64,000 bases of DNA from an uncultured Gellertiella sp. Lineage in GTDB: Bacteria > Pseudomonadota > Alphaproteobacteria > Rhizobiales > Rhizobiaceae. Within the stretch, counting starts at the first letter, position 1. Each line of letters starts with the position of its first letter. The translations under genes were made by a program, and so were the position numbers. The stretch is from contig NZ_OY735139.1 of NCBI RefSeq assembly GCF_963457605.1, forward strand, positions 3,316,001 to 3,380,000, in the 5' to 3' direction. Positions 52,927-61,541 of the stretch are shown one piece after another. The notes under the pieces were generated by a model that was not told the DNA's origin, searched no databases, and saw only the letters and a list, made by a program, of their open reading frames with translations.

Positions 52927-55290
52927 ATGAAGAAAAAAGGCACCAATGGCACCAATCTGCTCAAGGGCGCAAGCGGTGCCGACGAGCTTCGCGGCTTGGG
53001 CGGCAATGACAAGCTCTATGGGCTTGGCAGCAAGGACAAGCTCTTTGGCGATGCCGGCAATGACAGGCTCTATGGCGGCAATGATGCCGACACGCTCTAT
53101 GGCGGCGCGGGCAAGGATATCCTTGATGGCGGCACGGGTGCCGATCACATGCTGGGCGGCACGGGCAATGACACCTATTATGTCGACGATGCCGCAGACC
53201 GCGCCGACGAAAGCGGTGGCGACGGCGCTGACATTGTGGTGGCGTCGGTTAGCTATACACTCGGCAAGGGCCTTGAAAACCTCATCCTGACGGGCACCGG
53301 CAATCTCAACGGCACCGGCAATACCGGCAACAATCACCTGACCGGCAACAGCGGCAGCAATATCCTGACCGGCGGCGACGGCAACGACATTCTCGATGGC
53401 GGTGCTGGCGACGACACGCTCTATGGCGGCAAGGGAAATGACACCTATGTCGTTGATTCCGTGAAGGACAAGGTCGATGAAATGGGACCTTTTGGCGGCG
53501 GCATCGACACGGTTATGACGGCCCTCGACAAATACCTGCTCGGCGACGATATCGAAAACCTGGTGCTGACGGGCAGTTCCGCGCTGACCGGCTATGGCAA
53601 CGAGCTTGACAACAGGATCTACGCCAACAAGGGCGGCGATGCGATCTATGGCGGTGCCGGCAAGGACATGCTGTTTGGCGGCACGGGGGGCGACCAGCTC
53701 TACGGTGACGACGGCGACGACACGCTGTATGGCGGCGACGGCGTTGACAGTCTCCAGGGCGGGATCGGCAAGGATGTGCTCTACGGCGGTGCGAACGTAG
53801 ATATTCTCTATGGCGGTGTCGACGATGACACGCTCTACGGGGGCGCGGGCGAGGATGACCTTACTGGCGGCGATGGCAATGACCGGCTCTATGGTGGCGA
53901 CGCCAATGACTCCCTGTTCGGCCAAAAGGGGAATGATACGATCTACGGCGGCAACGGCAATGATTTCATCGATGGTGCCGAAGGCGACGACATCATGTTC
54001 GGCGGCAAGGGGGATGACGACTACCGGGTGAATTCCGCAAAGGACGTGGTCGACGAGACCGGCGGCGGTGGCATCGATTCCGTCACATCCACCGTCAGCT
54101 TCGTGCTGCCGACCGGGGTCGAGAACCTCTATCTTGGCGATTTCGACGATATCGATGGCACCGGCAATGCGGGCGACAATATCATCCACGGCAACTACGG
54201 CACCAACACGCTGAAGGGGCTGGGCGGCAATGACACGCTGCGGGGTGACGCGAAGGATCACCTGATCGGCGGCTCGGGCAATGACACCTATGAGGTCGGC
54301 AGCCAGCTGACCAATGTCGATGAAACCGATGGCCAGGGCCATGACAGCGGCGGCATCGATACGGTGGTGGCCAGCTGCAGCTATGTGCTGGGCGCCTATC
54401 TCGAAAATCTTACCCTCAATCCCTGGTCAGGCAACATCGACGGCACCGGCAATGCGCTCGACAACCGCATCATCGGCAATGACCATGCCAACACGCTTTC
54501 CGGCGGCGATGGCAATGACTGGCTGGATGGCGGCGGCGCGCAGCCCGGCCAGCACGACACGCTGAAGGGTGGCAAGGGCAATGATACCTATGTCGTCCAT
54601 TCCAGCGACGACGTGGCGGACGACACAGACGGGGCCGGCCATGATCTCGGCGGCATCGACACGGTGCGCGCCAGCGTCGATTACACTCTTGGCTATTTTG
54701 TCGAAAATCTGGTGATGACCGGCGATGGCGATCTCTCCGGCGGCGGCAACAACCTCGACAATATTATCACCGGCCATGCCCATATCGACAGATTGCACGG
54801 CTTTGTCGGCAATGACACGCTCTATGGCGGCGCGGATGATGACTGGCTCTGGGGCGACGAGGACAATGACAAGCTCTATGGCGGCGATGGCACGGACCAG
54901 CTCTATGGCGGCGACGACAGTGACCGGCTGGACGGCGGGTCTGGCAATGACATCCTGACCGGCGGCGTCGGCGCGGACAGTTTCGTCTTTTCGACCCGGC
55001 TCAGTGCCAAGACCAATCTCGACCACATCGCCGATTTTTCCGCCCTGGAGGACCGGATCCTGCTGGATCACCACATCTTCAAGTCGCTGAAAAAGGGCGT
55101 ACTGGCGAAATCCGCCTTCACCTCGAACACCACGGGCCACGCCACCCACGCAAGCGACCGGATCATCTACGACACCAAGACCGGCAAGCTCTATTACGAT
55201 GACGACGGCACCGGCCACCACGCCGCCGTGCTGATCGCCGTGCTCGACAACCAGGAACACCTGACCTCCAGCCTTTTCACGGTGTACTGA
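52927..55290 (+). CDS. RTX gene D: calcium-binding secreted protein
   Basis: Secreted RTX protein of 787 residues, starting MKKKGTNGTNLLKGASGADE, with five VENL-type units. The stretch at 54511-54563 is identical to gene B (AQPGQH insertion). The C-terminal module has DHIADF and [18 protein letters not shown] but ends in LFTVY, a variant of the usual DFxVF. A weak hairpin (CCGGACC/GGTCCGG near 55312-55333, T-run 14 nt later) may end transcription. Confidence 0.88.
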   Translation: MKKKGTNGTNLLKGASGADELRGLGGNDKLYGLGSKDKLFGDAGNDRLYGGNDADTLYGGAGKDILDGGTGADHMLGGTGNDTYYVDDAADRADESGGDGADIVVASVSYTLGKGLENLILTGTGNLNGTGNTGNNHLTGNSGSNILTGGDGNDILDGGAGDDTLYGGKGNDTYVVDSVKDKVDEMGPFGGGIDTVMTALDKYLLGDDIENLVLTGSSALTGYGNELDNRIYANKGGDAIYGGAGKDMLFGGTGGDQLYGDDGDDTLYGGDGVDSLQGGIGKDVLYGGANVDILYGGVDDDTLYGGAGEDDLTGGDGNDRLYGGDANDSLFGQKGNDTIYGGNGNDFIDGAEGDDIMFGGKGDDDYRVNSAKDVVDETGGGGIDSVTSTVSFVLPTGVENLYLGDFDDIDGTGNAGDNIIHGNYGTNTLKGLGGNDTLRGDAKDHLIGGSGNDTYEVGSQLTNVDETDGQGHDSGGIDTVVASCSYVLGAYLENLTLNPWSGNIDGTGNALDNRIIGNDHANTLSGGDGNDWLDGGGAQPGQHDTLKGGKGNDTYVVHSSDDVADDTDGAGHDLGGIDTVRASVDYTLGYFVENLVMTGDGDLSGGGNNLDNIITGHAHIDRLHGFVGNDTLYGGADDDWLWGDEDNDKLYGGDGTDQLYGGDDSDRLDGGSGNDILTGGVGADSFVFSTRLSAKTNLDHIADFSALEDRILLDHHIFKSLKKGVLAKSAFTSNTTGHATHASDRIIYDTKTGKLYYDDDGTGHHAAVLIAVLDNQEHLTSSLFTVY

Positions 55291-55386
55291 GAGAGGCGAT
55301 AAGCCCGTTCACCGGACCCGCGCGCAGGTCCGGCGGGCCGGCAGGATTTTTACGCGAATTCGCTCAAACCTCATTATCAACAGTTG

Positions 55387-55400
55387 TAAATTAGGAATAT
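55387..55400 (+). promoter_or_regulatory. RTX upstream element of gene E, stranded by IS66
   Basis: TAAATTAGGAATAT. It lies left of the IS66 element; removing the insertion would place it 66 bp before gene E, as in genes A and F. Confidence 0.5.
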
Positions 55401-55450
55401 ATAAACTACAGTTGTGCTGTTCTTGTTCCACGGTCATTCCAACCATCGGT

Positions 55451-55458
55451 TATCAGGG
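55451..55458. repeat. IS66 target duplication, left copy
   Basis: TATCAGGG; an identical copy is at 58038-58045. Confidence 0.95.
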
Positions 55459-55509
55459 GTAAGCGCGAATTTCCGTGCACCTTTTGTCATTGAGCGCCGT
55501 GCTGCATGA

Positions 55510-55536
55510 GGTGTCCACCTAACGGAGGTGGACACC
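55510..55536 (+). other. Ribosome-site-sequestering hairpin in IS66
   Basis: Perfect 11-bp inverted repeat GGTGTCCACCT/AGGTGGACACC with loop AACGG. It pairs the GGAGGT site just before the GTG at 55539, so it could block tnpA translation on read-through transcripts. Confidence 0.65.
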
Positions 55537-55538
55537 AA

Positions 55539-55985
55539 GTGATTGAGATTGACGAGGGTAAGCTGGTTATCCGGCGGATTTTACGAAACGGGCGCCGGCG
55601 GTATGACGCGGCGTCGAAGGCACGCCTTGTTGCGGCGAGCCTGGAGCCGGGTGTGTCGGTTTCGCGGCTTGCGCTGGACAACGGGATCAATGCCAACCTT
55701 CTGAGGAAATGGATCAAGCAAGCGACGGAGGCTGGTCGCGAACATCGGCCTTGGACATCGGCGTTTGTCCCGGTTGTGGCCGCAGGATGTGGCCTGTCGA
55801 CGGCGCTGACTGACCGGAATGGTGAGGAGCGTTCGGCGAAACCGGAAATGACAGGTCCTTTATCCTCTCCTGTCAGGATGAGCGTGACGCTACCGAACGG
55901 TGTGAAGCTGGCGCTGGACTGCGGCGATATGGATGCGTTGACGGCGATGATCGGGGCGCTTGGTCATGTTCCGCCTCAGCGCTGA
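55539..55985 (+). CDS. tnpA: IS66 TnpA accessory protein
   Basis: IS66 OrfA of 148 residues with an N-terminal helix-turn-helix (YDAASKARLVAASLEPGVSV then SRLALDNGINANLLRKWIK). The GTG at 55539 (MIEIDEGKLV) follows GGAGGT; an ATG at 55506 would add 11 residues that overlap the hairpin. The end overlaps tnpB. Confidence 0.85.
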   Translation: MIEIDEGKLVIRRILRNGRRRYDAASKARLVAASLEPGVSVSRLALDNGINANLLRKWIKQATEAGREHRPWTSAFVPVVAAGCGLSTALTDRNGEERSAKPEMTGPLSSPVRMSVTLPNGVKLALDCGDMDALTAMIGALGHVPPQR

Positions 55986-56319
55986 TCTGAAGGTCTATCT
56001 TCATCGCGAACCGATCGACTTCAGGGCCGGGATCAACAGCCTTGCGGTTCTGGTCCAGGAGGAGATGGAGCTGGATCCGTTTGCGCCTGCGGTCTTTGCA
56101 TTCTGCAATCGACGCCGCGACCGGATGAAGTTGCTATTCTTCGATCGGTCCGGTTTTGTGATGGTGCTGAAGCGATTGACGGAAGACAGGTTCCGATGGC
56201 CCCGTCGGGAGACTGCCGTGGTAACGCTTTCGACCGAGCAGCTCCACTGGATTCTTGACGGCATCGATATTGACGCGATGGTCCGCCATCCTGTGCGGCA
56301 ATATCAGGTGGCTGGCTGA
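55966..56319 (+). CDS. tnpB: IS66 TnpB accessory protein
   Basis: IS66 Orf2 of 117 residues: MFRLSADLKVYLHREPIDFR, then FCNRRRDRMKLLFFDRSGFV, the usual family landmarks. It overlaps tnpA by 20 bp, so translation is probably coupled. Required for transposition in this family although its role is unclear. Confidence 0.93.
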   Translation: MFRLSADLKVYLHREPIDFRAGINSLAVLVQEEMELDPFAPAVFAFCNRRRDRMKLLFFDRSGFVMVLKRLTEDRFRWPRRETAVVTLSTEQLHWILDGIDIDAMVRHPVRQYQVAG

Positions 56320-56373
56320 CGGATCTCGAATCGAGGAGTTGACGCCGCCGCCTGCTTTCGATTCAAGAATCTG

Positions 56374-57966
56374 ATGGTACGAACCGGCGAACCGAGTGTT
56401 GCAGAGCTGATGGCGCAGTTGGCGGCGAATGCTGCCGAAATCGCTGCGCTCAAAGCCGAGAAGGAAGCGCTTTCGCAGCGCATCGTCAAACTCGAAGAAG
56501 AGCTGGCCCTGGCGCGCTCACATCGGTTTGCGCCTCGCAGCGAAAAGCACGTCGACCGCCTCTTCAATGAAGCCGAACAGATTGCCGGTGAGGATGATGG
56601 TGACAGTGAAGATGGCGATCACATCGATCTGCCGGACAGTGGCCTGCCGCCGACGGAAAAGCCGGAAGGCAAGAAGCGCGGCCGCAGACCCTTGCCGGAA
56701 AATCTGCCGCGCGAACGCGTCGAATATGACCTTCCCGACGATCGGAAGTCCTGCCCCTGCTGTCATCATCAGATGCATCGCATGGGCGAGGCCGTCACCG
56801 AGCAGCTCCATATCGAGGTGAAGGCCAAGGTCCTTCAGAATGTCCGGTTCAAATATGCCTGCCGCAATTGCGACCGCACCGGCATCAACACACCAGTCGT
56901 CATTGCCCCGATGCCGACCCAGCCGTTACCAGGCAGCATTGCCACGGCTTCGACGCTGGCCTTCGCGCTGGTGCATAAATATGTCGACGGCACCCCGCTC
57001 TATCGCCTGAGCCAGGCCTTCGAGCGCGCCGGTGTTCCCGTCAGCCGAGGTGCATTGGGGCACTGGGTGATCGGCTCGAGCCAGATGCATCTCTCCCGCA
57101 TCTATGATGCGCTGAAGCTGCGGCTTCGATTGACGCCTCTCATCCATGGCGATGAGACGACGGTCCAGGTGCTGAAGGAAAAGGACAGGTTGGCTACCAG
57201 CACATCGTACATGTGGGCCTATCGCAGCGGCGTCGACAGTGACGAGCCAATCGTCCTCTTCGATTATCAGCCGGGCCGCGGCCAGATCCATCCGCAGACC
57301 TTCCTCGGCGACTATCGCGGCATCGTGATGAGTGACGGTTATTCCGCCTGGCGCACCCTGGAGGGGGCAACCCACATTGGATGCATGGCCCATTCACGAA
57401 GACGCTTCGTCGAGGCCCTCAAGGCGAGAAAGAAAGGTGGCGGCCCGCCGGAGCAGGCGCTCAAGTTCTTCGAGCAGCTCTACCGGATAGAAAGGCTGGC
57501 GAAGGACGAACCGCCGAACGACGGCGAAACGCATGCCGATTGCATTCGCCGCTTTCGCCAGCAGCACAGCGTTCCCATCCTCAATGCCCTCAAGAAATGG
57601 CTCGATGACATCGCGCCGAAGGTCCTGCCGGACAGCAAGCTCGGCGATGCCATCTCCTATACCCTGAACCAATGGGACTATCTGACCCGCTACGCGCAAG
57701 AAGGCAGCATGCCGATCGACAACAACCTTCTTGAGCGTGACATCAGGATTTTTGCCACCGGCAGAAAATCCTGGCTCTTCAGCGACACTGTCGAGGGGGC
57801 CAGGGCCAGTGCAGTCGTCTACAGCATCATGCTGACATGCCGGGCTTGCGGCGCCGAACCTTTGGCCTACTTGCGCCACGTTCTCAGCGAACTCCCGCAG
57901 CGCGACGACAACGCCGACATCTCTGATCTGCTGCCCTTCAACTTTCCCAAAGCCGCAGCCGCCTGA
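56374..57966 (+). CDS. tnpC: IS66 transposase TnpC
   Basis: DDE transposase of 530 residues. An N-terminal coiled coil (ALKAEKEALSQRIVKLEEEL) is followed by a zinc-like region (CPCCHHQMHRM, CRNCDRTG) and the DDE core: HGDETTVQVL, MSDGYSAW and LLERDIRIFATGRKSW. Full-length with no frameshift. Confidence 0.95.
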   Translation: MVRTGEPSVAELMAQLAANAAEIAALKAEKEALSQRIVKLEEELALARSHRFAPRSEKHVDRLFNEAEQIAGEDDGDSEDGDHIDLPDSGLPPTEKPEGKKRGRRPLPENLPRERVEYDLPDDRKSCPCCHHQMHRMGEAVTEQLHIEVKAKVLQNVRFKYACRNCDRTGINTPVVIAPMPTQPLPGSIATASTLAFALVHKYVDGTPLYRLSQAFERAGVPVSRGALGHWVIGSSQMHLSRIYDALKLRLRLTPLIHGDETTVQVLKEKDRLATSTSYMWAYRSGVDSDEPIVLFDYQPGRGQIHPQTFLGDYRGIVMSDGYSAWRTLEGATHIGCMAHSRRRFVEALKARKKGGGPPEQALKFFEQLYRIERLAKDEPPNDGETHADCIRRFRQQHSVPILNALKKWLDDIAPKVLPDSKLGDAISYTLNQWDYLTRYAQEGSMPIDNNLLERDIRIFATGRKSWLFSDTVEGARASAVVYSIMLTCRACGAEPLAYLRHVLSELPQRDDNADISDLLPFNFPKAAAA

Positions 57967-58037
57967 TCAACCGTCCATTCGAATGCGCCGGATCGAAATC
58001 ATCGCCCCCGTCAATGTGTGTCGAAATAAGCGCTTAC

Positions 58038-58045
58038 TATCAGGG
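58038..58045. repeat. IS66 target duplication, right copy
   Basis: TATCAGGG, forming part of the AGGGAG ribosome site of RTX gene E. Confidence 0.95.
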
Positions 58046-58053
58046 AGAGCATC

Positions 58054-58917
58054 ATGTCGATTTATCTGGGCAGTAACGGAAACGACACCATCGCCGGCTT
58101 TTATGGCGATGATCAGATCTTTGGCCGTGACGGCAATGACGCGCTCTATGGCGGCTACGGCCAGGACCAGCTCTATGGTGGCGCGGGTACGGACCGGCTT
58201 TACGGCGGCAACGGCGACGACACGCTCTATGGTGGCGATGACAACGACACGCTCTTTGGCGATGCAGGCAATGATGTGCTCGATGGCGGCGCGGGTGCCG
58301 ACATCCTGCGGGGCGGCGGCGGTGATGACACCTATTTCGTCGATAATTCCGGCGACAGTGTGGATGAGGCCGCGCCGGGCAGCGATGGCACCGACACGGT
58401 CTTTGCCTCCGTCAGCTTCACGCTGGGGCTTGGCCTTGAAAACCTGATCCTGACCGGCACGGATGCCATCGACGCCACCGGCAATGGCGACAACAATGGC
58501 CTGGTGGGCAATGATGCGGCCAACCACCTCGATGGCGGCGACGGGCGAGACGTGCTCTATGGCGGCTTCGGCAACGATATCCTGACCGGCGGCAGCGGCC
58601 CGGACAGCTTCGCCTTCACGGGCAAGCTGGACGGGGTGAACAATGTCGACCACATCACCGATTTCGTCATCGCCCAGGATGTGATCCCGCTGGACCACCA
58701 GTTCTTCACCGCCCTTGCCCCCGGCGTGATCAGCAATTCCGCCTTCGAATCCAACACGACAGGCATCGCCACCCGGGCCTCGGACCGGCTGGTCTACGAC
58801 ACCAGCACCGGCAAGCTCTACTACGACCACGACGGCGCCGGCGGCGACCCCGCCATACTCTTCGCCGTGATGGACAACCACGTGAAGCTGACGGCTGCGG
58901 ATTTCGTGGTGTTTTGA
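58054..58917 (+). CDS. RTX gene E: minimal RTX protein
   Basis: Secreted RTX protein of 287 residues: nonapeptide runs, one VENL-type unit ([14 protein letters not shown]) and the common C-terminal module (DHITDF, DRLVYDTSTGKLYYDHDG) ending in ADFVVF. It is the simplest member and shows the core layout. AGGGAG lies 6 nt before the ATG and spans the IS66 target duplication. Its upstream promoter region lies on the far side of the insertion. Confidence 0.9.
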   Translation: MSIYLGSNGNDTIAGFYGDDQIFGRDGNDALYGGYGQDQLYGGAGTDRLYGGNGDDTLYGGDDNDTLFGDAGNDVLDGGAGADILRGGGGDDTYFVDNSGDSVDEAAPGSDGTDTVFASVSFTLGLGLENLILTGTDAIDATGNGDNNGLVGNDAANHLDGGDGRDVLYGGFGNDILTGGSGPDSFAFTGKLDGVNNVDHITDFVIAQDVIPLDHQFFTALAPGVISNSAFESNTTGIATRASDRLVYDTSTGKLYYDHDGAGGDPAILFAVMDNHVKLTAADFVVF

Positions 58918-58944
58918 GGGGCACCCAGCGCCAGACAACAGACA

Positions 58945-58973
58945 GGGCCCGGGCCAGAAACCCGGGCCTTTTT
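58945..58973 (+). terminator. Terminator after RTX gene E
   Basis: GGCCCGGG pairs with CCCGGGCC around CCAGAAA, then TTTTT. Confidence 0.85.
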
Positions 58974-59058
58974 GCTGTAAGGAACAACACTCTAAGGGTG
59001 TATTAAATGGAATATTTTTTGGCGATGCCGTTTATCAGGGTTGCGTATTCGATTTACA

Positions 59059-59072
59059 TAAAGTAGCATATG
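59059..59072 (+). promoter_or_regulatory. RTX upstream element, gene F
   Basis: TAAAGTAGCATATG, 49 bp before gene F. Confidence 0.45.
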
Positions 59073-59121
59073 GTAAATCAAGGGTGACCATTTCAGTCTG
59101 AGCCTGTTTCAGGAGTTTTTC

Positions 59122-61227
59122 ATGACCGATATCAACGGCACGGCTTCAAGCGAAACCCTGACAGGCGGAACCGGCAATGACCGTATCTGGGGGCTGGGTG
59201 GCAATGACAAGCTTTATGGCGGTGCGGGCAACGACCAGCTTTTTGGCGGTATCGGCAATGACCTTCTGTATGGCGGCATAGGGAACGATACGCTGGATGG
59301 CGGCGATGGCAACGATACGCTGGATGGCGGTGCCGGGGCCGATCACCTCTACGGCGGCACAGGTTACGATACCTATGTGGTCGAAAATGTCGGCGACATC
59401 GTGGATGAGACCGGCGGCGACGGCATCGATACGGTCCAGTCAGCCATTGCCTTCAGCCTTGCCGACACCACCCATGTCAAAGGCGACGTCGAAAACCTGA
59501 CGCTGACCGGCACGGCGAATATCGATGGCACCGGCAACGGGGCCAACAATGTGCTCATCGGCAATTCCGGCACCAACGCACTTTATGGCGGCAATGGCGC
59601 GGATACGCTGGATGGCGGTGCCGGGGCCGATCACCTCTACGGCGGCACAGGTTACGATACCTATGTGGTCGAAAATGTCGGCGACATCGTGGATGAGACC
59701 GGCGGCGACGGCATCGATACGGTCCAGTCAGCCATTGCCTTCAGCCTTGCCGACGCCACCCATGTCATCGGCACAGTCGAAAACCTGACACTGACCGGCA
59801 CGGCGAATATCGACGGCACCGGCAATGCTGTGGACAATGAGATCTCGGGCAATTCGGGAGACAACAGCCTCTATGGCGGCGATGGTGCTGACAAGCTGTT
59901 TGGCGGCAGTGGCGCGGACCATCTCTATGGCGGCGATGGGCAGGATTCTCTTTTCGGTGGCGACGGCAATGACACGCTGGATGGCGGGACCGGTGGAGAT
60001 AACATGCGCGGCGGCAATGGCGATGATCTCTATCTCGCCTATGATCCTCCTAACCCTGGCGACCCTAGCGTCCCAGCCGACGCTGTCGACGAGACCGATG
60101 GTATGGGCCATGACGCTGGCGGCATCGACACGGTGCGAACCACTTGGAACGTCTATCATCTGGGGGAATATGTCGAGAACCTCATTCTTGCGGGTGTGAA
60201 TGACAGTGTTGGATTTGGCAATGCAGGTGCAAATGTTCTGACCGGCAATGGCAGCAACAATGAGCTCTACGGCGGCGATGGCAATGATACGCTCTATGGT
60301 GGTGCCGGCAATGACACGCTGGATGGTGGAACTGGCGACGACATCATGCGGGGCGGCACTGGCAACGATATCTACAAGGTCGATTCCGCAAGGGACGTTG
60401 TCGATGAAACCGATGGCTTCGGTATCGATCTCGGTGGCGTCGATACGGTCATTACCGGGCTGGACGCGTATACACTTGGGGCCGGTATTGAAAACCTGCA
60501 ATTCAGGGATCTCGCGGGCACAAAGAATCATGTCGGTATCGGTAACTCGCTGGACAACAAGCTTTACGGCGGTGATGGAGACGACACGCTGGATGGCGGC
60601 ACCGGCGGTGATGTGATGCGCGGTGGCGCAGGCAACGATACCTATTATGTCGATAATATTGGCGATACCGTGGATGAAACCGTTCCAGGCAGCAGCGGCG
60701 TGGATACGGTCATGTCCTCAATCACCCATACGCTGGGCGTGGGTGTGGAAAACCTTGTGCTGACAGGTACCGGTGCAATTTATGGCACAGGTAATGCCGA
60801 CAACAACATACTGACTGGCAACGATGCCAACAATGTGCTGGACGGTATGGAGGGTCATGATTTGATCGACGGTGGATTGGGTAATGATACTCTCTACGGC
60901 GGCATCGGGCCGGATACATTCGTATTTTCGACTAAGCTCGATACTCTTTACAATGTCGATTTTCTTGCCGATTTCGACTACAAAGTCGATATGATCCGAC
61001 TGGATCACAAGATTTTCACGACCCTCAGTCTTGGCCCACTTACTTCCGCTGCCTTCACGACCAATTTAACGGGCCTCGCTACAAAGGCCACGGACCGCAT
61101 TATTTACGACGCGGCCACCAGCAAGCTTTACTATGATGACGATGGCAATGGTGCCCACGCTGCGGTTTTAATTGCCATTTTAAAGTACCAAAGTCCGCTG
61201 TCCTCGACGCATTTTGAGGTGATCTGA
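59122..61227 (+). CDS. RTX gene F: calcium-binding secreted protein
   Basis: Secreted RTX protein of 701 residues with five VENL-type units; the first two are near-identical because of a 288-bp duplication. A proline-rich insert (DPPNPGDPSVPADAVDE) interrupts the third. The C-terminal module (DFLADF, DRIIYDAATSKLYYDDDG) ends in HFEVI. The third quarter is somewhat less GC-rich than its neighbours. A hairpin GACCTGAC/GTCAGGTC (61269-61291) follows without a T-run. Confidence 0.9.
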   Translation: MTDINGTASSETLTGGTGNDRIWGLGGNDKLYGGAGNDQLFGGIGNDLLYGGIGNDTLDGGDGNDTLDGGAGADHLYGGTGYDTYVVENVGDIVDETGGDGIDTVQSAIAFSLADTTHVKGDVENLTLTGTANIDGTGNGANNVLIGNSGTNALYGGNGADTLDGGAGADHLYGGTGYDTYVVENVGDIVDETGGDGIDTVQSAIAFSLADATHVIGTVENLTLTGTANIDGTGNAVDNEISGNSGDNSLYGGDGADKLFGGSGADHLYGGDGQDSLFGGDGNDTLDGGTGGDNMRGGNGDDLYLAYDPPNPGDPSVPADAVDETDGMGHDAGGIDTVRTTWNVYHLGEYVENLILAGVNDSVGFGNAGANVLTGNGSNNELYGGDGNDTLYGGAGNDTLDGGTGDDIMRGGTGNDIYKVDSARDVVDETDGFGIDLGGVDTVITGLDAYTLGAGIENLQFRDLAGTKNHVGIGNSLDNKLYGGDGDDTLDGGTGGDVMRGGAGNDTYYVDNIGDTVDETVPGSSGVDTVMSSITHTLGVGVENLVLTGTGAIYGTGNADNNILTGNDANNVLDGMEGHDLIDGGLGNDTLYGGIGPDTFVFSTKLDTLYNVDFLADFDYKVDMIRLDHKIFTTLSLGPLTSAAFTTNLTGLATKATDRIIYDAATSKLYYDDDGNGAHAAVLIAILKYQSPLSSTHFEVI
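59314..59889 (+). repeat. 288-bp direct duplication in RTX gene F
   Basis: 59314-59466 is identical to 59602-59754 (153 bp, offset 288), and similarity continues past the first mismatch at 59467 to about 59535. The offset is 96 codons, one structural unit. Confidence 0.85.
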
Positions 61228-61384
61228 CCCGGGCAATGCATCCGCCATGTCCCGGCACGAGATAGATAGACCTGACGGTATTGGTCAGGTCCGGTCTCCC
61301 GAAGATGGGGTGGATTGTAATTGCTGTAATATAAAATATTCAAATACGTGAATTTAAGTTGAGACAAAGATAATTAAAAATTAC

Positions 61385-61398
61385 AATATGCTAATTTA
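61385..61398 (-). promoter_or_regulatory. RTX upstream element, gene G
   Basis: AATATGCTAATTTA; reverse complement TAAATTAGCATATT, the closest match to the consensus. It lies 143 bp before gene G in a very AT-rich stretch (61310-61400). Confidence 0.5.
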
Positions 61399-61541
61399 AT
61401 TGTCAGGCGCAACCGCAGCCGTGGTGGTGTTCGACAGCAGCATCTAAATGAACACATCAACCAGCCCCGGTTGGCGCATCGTGCATGTCGCAGAATGCGG
61501 ATGCAATTTTCAGCCGGGGCAGAGTTCAAGGAGATCCAGTC

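Larger units (their letters stand above)
55459..58037 (+). mobile_element. Complete IS66-family insertion sequence
   Basis: 2579-bp element with three genes in the usual order. Ends are GTAAGCGC at the left and GCGCTTAC at the right, with an imperfect inverted repeat continuing to about 22 bp. It is flanked by an exact 8-bp duplication TATCAGGG, the length IS66 elements produce. All three frames look intact, so it may be recent and active. It separates RTX gene E from its upstream region. Confidence 0.95.
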
